This document shows positions 28,244 through 38,372 of a DNA stretch of 64,000 nt, one piece after another. The stretch covers positions 1 to 64,000 of the forward strand of contig NZ_BJXJ01000018.1 in NCBI RefSeq assembly GCF_007990935.1, written 5' to 3'. Under the pieces are notes generated by a model that was not told where the DNA came from, did not search any database, and saw only the letters and a list, made by a program, of their open reading frames with translations. The translations under genes and the position numbers were made by a program. Positions within the stretch are counted from its first letter, which is position 1; each line of letters opens with the position of its first letter. The stretch is from Vibrio sagamiensis NBRC 104589 (GTDB lineage: Bacteria > Pseudomonadota > Gammaproteobacteria > Enterobacterales > Vibrionaceae).

Positions 28244-28735
28244 ATGAAAAAACAAGGTGGTTTTACCCTTATTGAGCTGGTGGTGGTCATTGTTATTCTG
28301 GGAATTCTTGCTGTAACAGCCGCCCCACGTTTCTTAAATTTACAAGAAGATGCAAGGAAGGCATCACTTCAAGGGTTAAAAGGAGCGATTGAAGGTGCGT
28401 CTGGTATTGTCTTCGGCAAAGCCGCTATCGATGGTATTGAAACAGCAGCGCCAGGAGCTAATGTAAAAGTAGACGATGTCTTAACAGCTTATGGTTACCC
28501 TGTTGCAGGTGATAATGGCTTGGAGAATGCAGTAACTGGTTTATCTACAGATTGGGCATTAGCAATGTCTGGTGCAACGGGCTTAGTCGCTACTTTTGTT
28601 AGCGGTACCTTAAAACCTGGTATGGCTTCTGGTCAGTTAGTAAATAATGTTACAGCAGGAAATTGTTATGTTTCCTATACACAAGCAACATCAGGTGCTG
28701 TGGCAACAACATCCATTTTTGATGATGGTTGTTAA
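28244..28735 (+). CDS. mshA: MSHA major pilin MshA
   Basis: Structural subunit of the MSHA pilus. Short 6-residue leader ending in GG, then the prepilin-peptidase site and mature N-terminus [20 protein letters not shown], with Glu at +5. The globular domain ends with two cysteines 14 residues apart (GNCYVSYTQ and FDDGC), typical of the D-loop disulfide. It is 163 residues long. AGGAGAG lies 6 bp ahead of the ATG. A terminator-like hairpin follows 11 bp after the stop, which should make mshA message more abundant than the downstream minor pilin genes. Gly/Ala/Ser/Thr-rich loops are possible glycosylation sites. Confidence 0.97.
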   Translation: MKKQGGFTLIELVVVIVILGILAVTAAPRFLNLQEDARKASLQGLKGAIEGASGIVFGKAAIDGIETAAPGANVKVDDVLTAYGYPVAGDNGLENAVTGLSTDWALAMSGATGLVATFVSGTLKPGMASGQLVNNVTAGNCYVSYTQATSGAVATTSIFDDGC

Positions 28736-28745
28736 GTAATACTCG

Positions 28746-28774
28746 AAAAAGGCCAGGTTGTTGGCCTTTTCTTT
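28746..28774 (+). terminator. Terminator or attenuator after mshA
   Basis: A perfect 9-bp stem, AAAAGGCCA (28747-28755) and TGGCCTTTT (28762-28770), with a GGTTGT loop and a CTTTG tail. It stands between the major pilin gene and the rest of the pilin cluster, so partial readthrough would set the ratio of MshA to minor pilins. Confidence 0.85.
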
Positions 28775-28799
28775 GCTCCACATTTTGGAATACAGATGT

Positions 28800-29039
28800 A
28801 TGCGTAAGTCATTAGGGCTGAGTACCATTGAATGGGTAACGTTGCTTACTGTGTTAGGTACTTTGGGGATTATTGTGCTGCCAAAGCTTATTGGCTTTGA
28901 ATCTGAAAGTTATGAAAAAACATGGCAACAGACAGAAGCAAAAGCTGAACATATTTCTGAAATATTGAGCAATAAAGAGACTTACGACGAAATCAAGCAA
29001 GAACTTGAGTATGCAAATAAATGGGATGAGTCTAAATAA
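28800..29039 (+). CDS. Small prepilin-like protein of unknown function in the msh cluster
   Basis: A 79-residue protein that I do not recognise. The leader is MRKSLG, and the next residues LSTIEWVTLLTVLGTLGIIV put Gly at -1 and Glu at +5, as in type IV prepilins, followed by a continuous hydrophobic helix. After PKLIGFE the rest (about 32-79) is a short, highly charged helix rich in Glu and Lys with no cysteines, so there is no room for a pilin globular domain or D-loop. ATG 28800 is used because the frame opening at 28758 begins within the mshA terminator. It lies between mshA and mshC, roughly where a minor pilin gene is expected. It might be a tip, adaptor or regulatory subunit, or a degenerate remnant of a larger pilin. 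Confidence 0.75.
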   Translation: MRKSLGLSTIEWVTLLTVLGTLGIIVLPKLIGFESESYEKTWQQTEAKAEHISEILSNKETYDEIKQELEYANKWDESK

Positions 29040-29070
29040 TATCCGTTCGTTGATCCTCTTCAAAATACCT

Positions 29071-29100
29071 AGGACTATGATCTTTTTAGTCCTTGATTTT
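29071..29100 (+). repeat. Hairpin between the small prepilin gene and mshC
   Basis: AGGACTA (29071-29077) and TAGTCCT (29087-29093) form a perfect 7-bp stem with a 9-nt loop, followed by TGATTTT. It could be a weak terminator or an RNA stability element between the two genes. Confidence 0.5.
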
Positions 29101-29119
29101 CTCACAAAAAAGGTGAGTT

Positions 29120-29605
29120 ATGCAAAGTCGGCACTCTTTCTATGGGTTTACATTGGTGGAGTTGATCTTATTGATTGTGCTGATATCAATTTTGTCACTT
29201 TATGCTTCTAGTCGTTTTATTGGCAAAGATAGCTTTTCTCCTTTTGCACTACAAGAACAAGTTATTTCAGTAATTCGTCAATTACAAATAAGTCGTATGC
29301 AATCGAATACCTCTGGTGAGGAACCTTATTTCCAACTTCATGTATCTCTTAATTGTTTAGGTTCAGTTGCGGCATGTTCCACAACAAATCAAGTCAGAGC
29401 GGCTCGTAGTGACAAAGTACAAGATCCATCGGCGCGTTTTATTCTGAATGGTGCTCAAAGCCCAATCCGTTTTAGCTTGTTAGGAAACCCTCTTAATACT
29501 CAGTCAGAAGGTATTTCAATTTTGATTCAAAATACTCATGGAGTAGGTCAATGTGAAGTACAGGTTAACAGTCAAGGTTATGTGGCAAAAGGAATCTGTT
29601 CATGA
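29120..29605 (+). CDS. mshC: MSHA minor pilin MshC
   Basis: Prepilin of 161 residues with a leader ending YG, then FTLVELILLIVLISILSLY, Glu at +5. The body has two cysteine pairs (NCLGSVAAC, and GQCEV with the last-but-one residue C), as in GspH/FimT-like minor pilins. It probably belongs to the tip or priming complex of the pilus. AAAAAGGTGAG precedes the ATG. Overlaps mshD by 4 bp. Confidence 0.93.
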   Translation: MQSRHSFYGFTLVELILLIVLISILSLYASSRFIGKDSFSPFALQEQVISVIRQLQISRMQSNTSGEEPYFQLHVSLNCLGSVAACSTTNQVRAARSDKVQDPSARFILNGAQSPIRFSLLGNPLNTQSEGISILIQNTHGVGQCEVQVNSQGYVAKGICS

Positions 29606-30171
29606 GGAGGCTGCGAGGTATCACGCTGATCGAAATGATCATTGCTCTAGTTTTGATGGCGATTGCGATCACTACTTTTGCTTCTTTTTTGATGCCACAA
29701 ATTCGCGATTCGGCACTACCATCTTATCAAACTCGAGCTGCATCTTTGGCGCAAGGCTTTCTATCACAAATTATGGCCCGCAGCTTTGATCACAATAGTG
29801 ATCGTGATGGAGGTGGTATTCGTTGTAATGAAGGCGTTGTCCTATGTACACCAGCAAAAGCGCTTGGTTCAGATTCTGGCGAAAGTAATTCATCGCAGTT
29901 TAATGACGTTGATGACTATATTGGCTGCTGGGGTACACCTGAAACGTTGTCTCAATGCCAAGGAGATAACCGTGGGCATATTACTAATGTGTTAGGTGAA
30001 AGCAGCGCCGATAAATATCGCAACTTTCGTGTAGAAGTTTCCGTGGTCTATGACAATTTAAATTCACCTATTCCTGCTTTAGAAGCTACCGATTACAAAA
30101 AAATCACAGTGAGTATTTTTGCGAGTTATACCCAGCCGTTGACGCTAGTTGCGATTCGAGGAAATTACTGA
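29602..30171 (+). CDS. mshD: MSHA minor pilin MshD
   Basis: Prepilin of 189 residues: leader MRRLRG, then ITLIEMIIALVLMAIAITTF with Glu at +5. The body has several cysteines (IRCNEGVVLC, GCWGT, SQCQG), in keeping with GspI/PilV-type minor pilins. Overlaps mshC by 4 bp and mshO by one base (TGATG), so these minor pilins are translationally coupled. Confidence 0.93.
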   Translation: MRRLRGITLIEMIIALVLMAIAITTFASFLMPQIRDSALPSYQTRAASLAQGFLSQIMARSFDHNSDRDGGGIRCNEGVVLCTPAKALGSDSGESNSSQFNDVDDYIGCWGTPETLSQCQGDNRGHITNVLGESSADKYRNFRVEVSVVYDNLNSPIPALEATDYKKITVSIFASYTQPLTLVAIRGNY

Positions 30172-30887
30172 TGATTGAGCGTGGTTTTACCCTTGTGGAG
30201 ATGGTAGTTACCATTGTCATTGGGGGTGTGATGATGCTGGGTATTGCAGGTTATGTCAAAATTGGAATGATTGGGTATGTTGATAGTATTGAACGTCAGC
30301 GTTTACAGACTCAGGCGATGTTTGTATTAGAGAAAATGTCTCGAGAAATACGCCATGCGGTACCTAACAGTTTTTATGTTCCTGATGAAATCACAAATTG
30401 CTTGGCCTTTGTAGCGATTGATTACTCTGGTTTTTACTCCCTGTTTCTTAATGATATCGAGTTTTTGTTAGGTAATGCTCCTGCAAGTTTAAATGTTATC
30501 CCTGCTGATCTACGTATGGTCATTAACCCTAGTCGTTACGATGATTTGTTGCCCAGTTCTCCGCAAAGTTTTTCAGTTGCAGGACTGATAAAGAGCAATG
30601 GTGTTTTTCGTATTCCCGATGCTGCAAGTCGTCTGACTGCTAATTCAATTTCGAGTCGCATTTATATTTATAGGTCTAACTCTGATGTTAAATATTGCTT
30701 TGAAAATAATAATGTTACTAGAAATGGTGTCATTGTTGGGGATAGTGTTGATGGTGCAGTAAGTAATATGTATTACCTTGAGTCTACTTTGCAGCGTGGT
30801 GGCTTAGTTCACATCAATGTGGAGTTTGAACAAAATGGAGAACGCAGTGTTTTTCAACAAGATATTCAGGTGCTTAATGTTCCCTAG
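30171..30887 (+). CDS. mshO: MSHA minor pilin MshO
   Basis: Prepilin of 238 residues with leader MIERG, then FTLVEMVVTIVIGGVMMLG, Glu at +5, followed by a large periplasmic domain like that of PilW/GspJ minor pilins. The VLEKMSREIRHAVPNS segment soon after the helix is typical of this group. Overlaps mshP by 11 bp. Confidence 0.93.
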   Translation: MIERGFTLVEMVVTIVIGGVMMLGIAGYVKIGMIGYVDSIERQRLQTQAMFVLEKMSREIRHAVPNSFYVPDEITNCLAFVAIDYSGFYSLFLNDIEFLLGNAPASLNVIPADLRMVINPSRYDDLLPSSPQSFSVAGLIKSNGVFRIPDAASRLTANSISSRIYIYRSNSDVKYCFENNNVTRNGVIVGDSVDGAVSNMYYLESTLQRGGLVHINVEFEQNGERSVFQQDIQVLNVP

Positions 30888-31311
30888 TTCAGCACAACGG
30901 GGCAGCATTCTTATTGTAGTGTTATTTGTTATTTTGATTATGGGATATTTAGCAACGTCATTAACAATGGTGAGGTGGTCGAACCAAAGTTCATTAAGTC
31001 GAAGTGTTTTAGGAGTACAAGCTTGGTTTATGGCTCAATCCGCTAATGAGTGGGCATTGACACAACTTTATCCCTTGAACGTCTCAGAGCCTGATGTGGG
31101 GACATTTTGTTCTGATGTGGTCAGTGGAGCCATCCCGAATATCGCTCAGGGGACAGGCTGTAGGCTAAATAAAATGACATGTTCATCGATTGGTTCTTTT
31201 AATGCAGGAACTTCGGAAGAGGAATCGTTATTTCGTGTCAATGCGATAGCTATTTGTGGTTCAGGGAACATGCAAGTTCAACGTCAGCAGGAAGTTTGGG
31301 TAAGGGATTAA
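30877..31311 (+). CDS. mshP: MSHA minor pilin-like protein MshP (PilX type)
   Basis: Protein of 144 residues beginning FPSSAQRG, then SILIVVLFVILIMGYLA. It has a type IV pilin-like N-terminal helix without Glu at +5, like PilX/GspK-type components that cap the pilus. Four cysteines lie in the body. ATG 30877 is used, because it places the pilin helix at the N-terminus and overlaps mshO by 11 bp; the upstream extension of the frame lies within mshO and is not pilin-like. Confidence 0.9.
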   Translation: MFPSSAQRGSILIVVLFVILIMGYLATSLTMVRWSNQSSLSRSVLGVQAWFMAQSANEWALTQLYPLNVSEPDVGTFCSDVVSGAIPNIAQGTGCRLNKMTCSSIGSFNAGTSEEESLFRVNAIAICGSGNMQVQRQQEVWVRD

Positions 31312-34300
31312 ATGACCATGAAAATAATCAAAATTTTATTGGTATTAATGCTGTTACCAAGTTTGACTTTTGCTTCACAGTGTAACGTAGATAGTCAGAA
31401 TGACTTTACGATTTCTTTTGATACTCGAGGAAGCGATGCTTATCAAAGTGTTGTATTACAAGAAAGAGGTAATGACTATACACTTTGGTACACAGGGCCT
31501 AGGCGTTTCGGTGATAAATATCAATTCGCATTTAATGAACCCAGTTTAAACCCTGAAGTTGGTTATAATATCACACTGGTGTACATAGCCAATGAAAAGC
31601 AGGTGAAATACTACCGTCAGTTTATTGGTGAAACTCATTTTGAATTAATGGCGAGGAAATACATCAATATTAGAACGACTCAATCTTGGAATATTGAAGT
31701 ACGAGAACAAGCTAAAAATCTTCAATGTGTTGCTCAAACGTTACCCAATGGCCCTGATAAACAGATTAACATATCTCCAAAATTTGAATTTGGGACATTG
31801 AAAAGTAGTAACTGCACTATGGATGAGGGACAGTACTTTTGTATCATCCCGTTCGAAAAAAATTATGATGAAAGCAAACCTAAGCCTTTGGTTTTTGTCA
31901 TGCCAACAATTAATGCCTCGTTAACAGAAAAGTTACCACGACGAACGGAATACCCCTCGACTGTTGCGATTGTCAATACCAACCATCACATGGCAACCGT
32001 TGTTCAAGAATTTGCCCCTAATCTCAAAGCTGACAGAGGTGTTCAGTTCCTCAATGTTAACGATCCAGAAGTACAAAAAGAGATGGCTAGCGTAGATTAT
32101 TTTATCATTGAACCAGGGGTATTGGCGCTGGCTAATGGCGCGAAGATTGTAGCAGGTACTATTGAAACCAGCGTTGCTGCTTCTAAATATAATGCTAAAG
32201 GGAATAATGAAAGAATAAATGGCATTAGGGTAGATTTTGAAAATTATGGATTAAGGCGCTTCAATGATCCGCCAGGCGTACTCGTTCAGCCTCAAACTCG
32301 CAATAATAACGGCCCTAATAATTGGTTTACGGGAATGGCTCGTAATGCAACAGAGTGGTTTTTTACCGTCGCTTTAGAAAAATCTGAAGTCTTTTCTAAA
32401 AATCGTAGAGGTGAAGAGACGTATAATTTTATCAATGATTTGGAGACGGTTGCCTTTGTAGCAGGAGAAGGTCACGGCTATATTGATGGTCAACGTTTTT
32501 GGTTGGGTCAAGGTTTAACGGAATACACTCTTGAGCAAGAAGATCCTGTAATTGATCCTATATCCAAGGGTTGTAAGATTCATACACCATTTCCCAATGA
32601 TGCTGGATTTACTAATCCACCGATTTTGATCGCCAACAAAAATTCCCGCAAAGGGAGTAATGGTGGCTGGCTGAGACGGTGTAATATCACTAAAGATTCT
32701 GTAGGTTTTATTGTCGAAGAAGACATGCAACGAGACAAGGAACGAGGACATTTAGATGAGGAGGTTGGTTGGTTTATGTTCGAGAAAGCGAACCCCAACC
32801 CAATATGTGATGTATTTCATTCACCAGTACAAACGTGGAAAATTGAAAAGCCAGAAGATGGAGAAAATGGTTTTTTAATATTATCCAACCGTTCAAAAAT
32901 ACATGGTGCTCCTGTCATCAAAGACCATAATCAAAGAAGACACGTGTTGGGCTTCTTACCTGAACGTATTTGGGGACAAAATAAAAGCAATGCTTGTGAT
33001 GGCCTTGAGTGCTTCGGCGATGAAGGGCTGCTGGTTGGTAAAGAGTCTCTGGAAAGTTTTCCTGTAAGTTCGATGTGGCAAGATGTGATCATTACCTCCG
33101 AACAAAGGGTAACTTTTCAAGATGGCAAGCAAGTGAAAAACCTCGCAGTTGATGGAGAATTGACATTATCATCAGGTCGCTACTGGTTTGACACAATACA
33201 AATTAATACTGGAGGGAAGCTATTTGTTGTTCCAGGTACTGAAGTTGTGATCAATACCAAAGCTTTTTCTCTAGCGAATCGTTCATTTATGGGGATGAAT
33301 ATCGACACTGATCATGATGCCGTATTTAAAGGTAATATGCGGGTCAATGTCTATGATTTACCAATTGACACGAGAAGTGTCTATAACTGGGTCGATATTT
33401 CAAATAATTCTCAATTTATCGGCGTTATTTATAGCGAAAAGAAAGTACATTTAAGTAACCACAGCAGTGTCCATGGTGCGATCACGGCTCCAGAAATTGA
33501 TGTCAATAACAACGCTGAAATACATAGTGCTTCTTCCTGTCTAGCTTCTGCTGATGATTACCAATTAACCCTTTCTCCACAAAAGCAGTATGCATTGCTT
33601 TGTGACTCGCAAGGGCCAACTTTTGCGATTGAGACAACCAACCAGGGAAGTGCGCAAAGTACAGGATTGAAAGTCGATATTTTGCCTAAGAGCGCTGAAC
33701 CTTGGTTTCGGGTTAAAGTCGCGAATAATACTGGACAAGGTGCTTATCCCAATTTTACGACTGACTCAAGCTCATCTCACCTTGGTCAATTAGCATTGGC
33801 CATTACTGTAGAAGACAGTAGTAAAATTGATTTGGATGTGCCTTATACCCTTAAAGTTACAATGGATGAAGATACCAACAAATCTCAGGAGGCGACGTTT
33901 AAGTTAATGCCTTTCCAGTTTTCTGTTGAGGATCAAGATATTGTTGCAGGTCAAGAATACTCACTAACGACGAAGGTAGTCGCTTGTCTTGAAGGCCAAC
34001 AGACCGTAGTCGAAAGTTATACGGGGAAGCCAAATGTGACTTTGAATCTAGAGGTTCCTGATTCTGGACGAAAAGAGCTTTCCTTATTAACTTATGCGCC
34101 ACAATTTACCCGTTCAGAACAGGGTGTTTCTAGAGATAAATTGGTGTTAATGGAATCAGGTCAGTTTACAGTTAAATTACAGGACGATAATTTCATTTGT
34201 GATCCTCATTATTCCGATCACTGTCCAATGTCACCCAATCAAAAACCATCGAGTGAGGCGCTGGTATTGAATGGTTCATTTATGCTCCAATCTCGTCCTT

Positions 34301-35655
34301 GGAAAATTGTGGCATGTGATATTCATGCGCAGCAAACAGGTCAGATTAATCCAGCAACACAAGAATCAGGTGCAGCTTTTATGCCTTCATCTGAAAGCTT
34401 CAATGTGACGTTTAAACCGATTATTCATAGAACACCAACAGGTACCTACGATCAATGGTGCACCCATCCGAGCACACAAAACTACTTTACGGAAGATAAC
34501 CTGCAAGCCGCATTTCAAGCTGAATTCACGGTGGCTTATCCCATTGAAGGGGAGTTAGCTAACCTAAATATTGTCAATGGCGAGTCACTCGAATTCACCC
34601 GTTCTGAAGCTATCAATGGTAAACAAGTTACGTATTCTTGGAATGAGGTTGGCTCCCTTAACTTAGCCACCAATGCGAGCTATTTAGGTATAAATTTGGA
34701 GTCATCTTCCGTCACGATTGGTCGCTTTTATCCTAAATATTTTCGTGTTATCTCAAGTGAGTGGTATTACCCAAGCCAGCAAAACTTTATCTATATGAAC
34801 CAGCCTTTTGAGGGAGTTCAATTTGAAGTTGAAGCTTTAAATGGATTAAATCAATCGGTTAAAAATTACGCTCATTTTATGTCTAAAGCTGAATTTAGCT
34901 TAGAAGAACTCGATCATTATGCAGAGCGATTTGACGCGCCTAAATTTGGCCTTGGAGAGTGGAGCAATCAAACTGGCGGTAGTGTCGGGCTTTTTTCCAT
35001 TGGTGGTTATCATAACTGCTCTGAAGGAGCTTGTTGGCGAAAAGACTTAACTGGAAGTCATTATCCCGATGGGCCCTTTAATTCAATTTCAGGGAGAGAA
35101 TTTTCTCAAATTGGTTTAGTGTATGAAAATAATGCTGATCCTGTTGTTTTTGCTGAGGTTGGAAGTCATCCATTCGCATCTCGTCTAGTACTGCAGCCCG
35201 ATATTCGTTTTGGTCGAATAGATTTGAGTGATGTAGGAGGTAATCAAGGAGAGCGTCTGAAAGTCCCGCTACGCGTTGAATATTGGAACGGTGAGCGTTT
35301 TGTGAATAACGTTGATGATGATCAGACGACAGTAATAGGGAATGTGGCTAAGCAGCAGCTTATTTGGCCCCTTGGTAAAAATACAGATCCACAAATTTTA
35401 CAATTGATTGATGGTGGGCAAGTCTCTTCAGGATATTTAAATAAGCTTGTTGTGTTTGAAGCTGCGCCATACCGACAGCAAACACAAGTTTGGCTAGGGC
35501 TTGAAACGGAGGGAAATGCACTTCCTTGGCTAAAATATCGTTGGGATAGGCAAAAAATAGAAGAACAGAACCCATCAGCAGTGATTACTTTTGGTATTGA
35601 CCGAGGTAATGATAAGGTCATTTATCGAGCTGAACCGGGAATTCCCGAGCTATAA
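31312..35655 (+). CDS. mshQ: MSHA biogenesis protein MshQ (large exported adhesin-like protein)
   Basis: Exported 1447-residue protein, the last gene of the pilin cluster. Signal peptide at 3-22 (ends LTFAS). The middle (about 640-740) holds Asn/Ser-rich strands with VIYSEKKVHLSNHSSVHGAI followed by APEIDVNNNAEIHSAS, resembling a beta-helix or adhesin-like segment. The C-terminal part (about 880-1447) corresponds to the MshQ-specific region of beta-sandwich character. Cysteines are scattered through the protein, suggesting disulfides in the periplasm. Starts immediately after the mshP stop. Biochemical function is not established; a tip-exposed adhesin is a plausible role. Confidence 0.92.
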   Translation: MTMKIIKILLVLMLLPSLTFASQCNVDSQNDFTISFDTRGSDAYQSVVLQERGNDYTLWYTGPRRFGDKYQFAFNEPSLNPEVGYNITLVYIANEKQVKYYRQFIGETHFELMARKYINIRTTQSWNIEVREQAKNLQCVAQTLPNGPDKQINISPKFEFGTLKSSNCTMDEGQYFCIIPFEKNYDESKPKPLVFVMPTINASLTEKLPRRTEYPSTVAIVNTNHHMATVVQEFAPNLKADRGVQFLNVNDPEVQKEMASVDYFIIEPGVLALANGAKIVAGTIETSVAASKYNAKGNNERINGIRVDFENYGLRRFNDPPGVLVQPQTRNNNGPNNWFTGMARNATEWFFTVALEKSEVFSKNRRGEETYNFINDLETVAFVAGEGHGYIDGQRFWLGQGLTEYTLEQEDPVIDPISKGCKIHTPFPNDAGFTNPPILIANKNSRKGSNGGWLRRCNITKDSVGFIVEEDMQRDKERGHLDEEVGWFMFEKANPNPICDVFHSPVQTWKIEKPEDGENGFLILSNRSKIHGAPVIKDHNQRRHVLGFLPERIWGQNKSNACDGLECFGDEGLLVGKESLESFPVSSMWQDVIITSEQRVTFQDGKQVKNLAVDGELTLSSGRYWFDTIQINTGGKLFVVPGTEVVINTKAFSLANRSFMGMNIDTDHDAVFKGNMRVNVYDLPIDTRSVYNWVDISNNSQFIGVIYSEKKVHLSNHSSVHGAITAPEIDVNNNAEIHSASSCLASADDYQLTLSPQKQYALLCDSQGPTFAIETTNQGSAQSTGLKVDILPKSAEPWFRVKVANNTGQGAYPNFTTDSSSSHLGQLALAITVEDSSKIDLDVPYTLKVTMDEDTNKSQEATFKLMPFQFSVEDQDIVAGQEYSLTTKVVACLEGQQTVVESYTGKPNVTLNLEVPDSGRKELSLLTYAPQFTRSEQGVSRDKLVLMESGQFTVKLQDDNFICDPHYSDHCPMSPNQKPSSEALVLNGSFMLQSRPWKIVACDIHAQQTGQINPATQESGAAFMPSSESFNVTFKPIIHRTPTGTYDQWCTHPSTQNYFTEDNLQAAFQAEFTVAYPIEGELANLNIVNGESLEFTRSEAINGKQVTYSWNEVGSLNLATNASYLGINLESSSVTIGRFYPKYFRVISSEWYYPSQQNFIYMNQPFEGVQFEVEALNGLNQSVKNYAHFMSKAEFSLEELDHYAERFDAPKFGLGEWSNQTGGSVGLFSIGGYHNCSEGACWRKDLTGSHYPDGPFNSISGREFSQIGLVYENNADPVVFAEVGSHPFASRLVLQPDIRFGRIDLSDVGGNQGERLKVPLRVEYWNGERFVNNVDDDQTTVIGNVAKQQLIWPLGKNTDPQILQLIDGGQVSSGYLNKLVVFEAAPYRQQTQVWLGLETEGNALPWLKYRWDRQKIEEQNPSAVITFGIDRGNDKVIYRAEPGIPEL

Positions 35656-35718
35656 AAACGTTCATGGCTAACATTAAGTCAGTAAACTGAAAGAAATTGA
35701 AAGTTTATGCTCATGTTT

Positions 35719-35759
35719 ATGTACCAATGCCTTGCTGTACAAGCGTGGCATTGGTACAT
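35719..35759. repeat. 13-bp perfect inverted repeat between mshQ and mreB
   Basis: ATGTACCAATGCC (35719-35731) and GGCATTGGTACAT (35747-35759) are perfect complements with a 15-nt loop. A T-rich tract begins about eight bases after. It may end mshQ transcription, or act on the mreB leader about 50 bp ahead of its start. Confidence 0.8.
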
Positions 35760-35797
35760 TAAGATAATTTTTTTCTTCTCAATTTTTTGCAGGATGA

Positions 35798-36850
<1,053 letters not shown>

Positions 36851-36855
36851 ATATG

Positions 36856-36892
36856 AAAAGGGTGAAACTGTCTTTTAGTTTCACCCTTTACC
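36856..36892 (+). terminator. mreB terminator
   Basis: A perfect 13-bp stem, AAAGGGTGAAACT (36857-36869) and AGTTTCACCCTTT (36877-36889), with a GTCTTTT loop, six bases past the mreB stop. Confidence 0.9.
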
Positions 36893-36999
36893 CATCATTA
36901 TAACATCATCCTGCATCAGGCCTAGAATCGCTTTTTGTCGATATCTCAGGTTGCCAAATAAGGCTAAAAAGTTATGGTAACCACAGGTTTAACAACAAA

Positions 37000-37890
37000 A
37001 TGAAATCAATTTTTGGCAGAGGTCCAACTCTGCAACTTCGTTTATTTTTAGCTGTCATTATTTCGACCAGTTTGATGATGGCTGACAATCGTTTAGATAC
37101 ATTTTCTAACGTTCGATTCCTCCTAAATAGTATGGTTGCACCTATACAATATGTAGCTAACTTACCTCGTAGCATTTTCGATGGTATGTTTGAGCGCTTT
37201 AATTCGCGTCAAACCCTTTTAGACGGAAATCGTAATTTAAAACGAGAAGTATTGCGTTTAAAAAGTGAGCTTATTTTACTCGAGCAATATAAAGAGGAAA
37301 ATCAACGTTTAAGAAAGTTGTTAGGCTCTTCATTTGTTCGTGATGAAAAGAAGGTTGTTACAGAAGTCATGTCTGTTGATACCTCGCCATATCAGCATCA
37401 AGTTGTGATTGATAAAGGCCAAATTGATGGTGTTTACATTGGGCAGCCAGTGATCAATGAAAAAGGCATTGTTGGTCAAGTAACGTTTGTGGCAGCACAT
37501 AATGCGAGAGTATTACTACTTACGGATGCAAAAAATGCAATTCCAGTTCAAGTTATTCGTAATGATATTCGTGTGATTGCTTCTGGCAATGGGGAGTTGG
37601 ATAAAATTCAACTGGAACATATTCCAACCAGTACCGATATTCAAGCGGGAGATCTTCTTGTGACATCTGGGCTAGGTGGTATTTACCCAGAAGGCTATCC
37701 AGTTGCAACTGTAATGAATGTTTCACACGATACACGACAAGAGTTTGCTTCAATTGTAGCTCAACCTGTCGTGGAGTTTGATCGCTTGCGTTATTTATTG
37801 TTGATCTGGCCAAATGAAGATCGACACGATAAAGCATTACAGTCTGGCACTAAAGAAGAGTCGAATAAAGAGGTAACGGATGGCCAATAA
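37000..37890 (+). CDS. mreC: Rod shape-determining protein MreC
   Basis: Bitopic periplasmic protein of 296 residues that links MreB to the PBP2-RodA synthase. One N-terminal membrane helix (about 10-28), a coiled coil (about 65-112, with RNLKREVLRLKSELILLEQY), then the double beta-barrel domain with SPYQHQVVIDKG. The C-terminus is polar. Overlaps mreD by 11 bp. Confidence 0.96.
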   Translation: MKSIFGRGPTLQLRLFLAVIISTSLMMADNRLDTFSNVRFLLNSMVAPIQYVANLPRSIFDGMFERFNSRQTLLDGNRNLKREVLRLKSELILLEQYKEENQRLRKLLGSSFVRDEKKVVTEVMSVDTSPYQHQVVIDKGQIDGVYIGQPVINEKGIVGQVTFVAAHNARVLLLTDAKNAIPVQVIRNDIRVIASGNGELDKIQLEHIPTSTDIQAGDLLVTSGLGGIYPEGYPVATVMNVSHDTRQEFASIVAQPVVEFDRLRYLLLIWPNEDRHDKALQSGTKEESNKEVTDGQ

Positions 37891-38368
37891 TGTATTTCGC
37901 AGCCGAATGGTCATCGGCATCACTTTTTTAGTAGCATTAGTTTTGCAAACGATCCCATGGCCTGGCATTTTGGATCAACTTCGCCCGTCTTGGCTTTTCC
38001 TCGTTACTTGCTACTGGGTGCTTGCATTACCTCATCGAGTGAATGTTGGCACGGCATTAGTTCTTGGACTCTTATGGGATCTCTTAATTGGGTCGACTTT
38101 GGGTATTAGAGGCATGATGATGTCTATTGTCATCTACTTGGTTGCCCTGAACTCTTTGGTGATTCGTAATATGGCACTTTGGCAGCAGTCTATGCTTATT
38201 ATGGTGTTTACGGTATTGCTAGAAGTGCTGATCTTTTGTGGAGAGTACCTCAATCAAGATGTTGTGCTTGATCCCCTACCTCTGTGGGCTGCGGTTATCA
38301 ATGCCATACTTTGGCCGTGGTTATTTTTATTGATGCGTCGTATCAGGCGTTTATGGCATGTAAGGTAG
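37880..38368 (+). CDS. mreD: Rod shape-determining protein MreD
   Basis: Inner-membrane protein of 162 residues with about five hydrophobic helices and the family motif WGLLWDLLIGSTLGIRG-like segment (LGLLWDLLIGSTLGIRGM). Partner of MreC in the elongasome. Starts within the end of mreC, and maf follows 4 bp later. Confidence 0.94.
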   Translation: MANNVFRSRMVIGITFLVALVLQTIPWPGILDQLRPSWLFLVTCYWVLALPHRVNVGTALVLGLLWDLLIGSTLGIRGMMMSIVIYLVALNSLVIRNMALWQQSMLIMVFTVLLEVLIFCGEYLNQDVVLDPLPLWAAVINAILWPWLFLLMRRIRRLWHVR

Positions 38369-38372
38369 GGCT

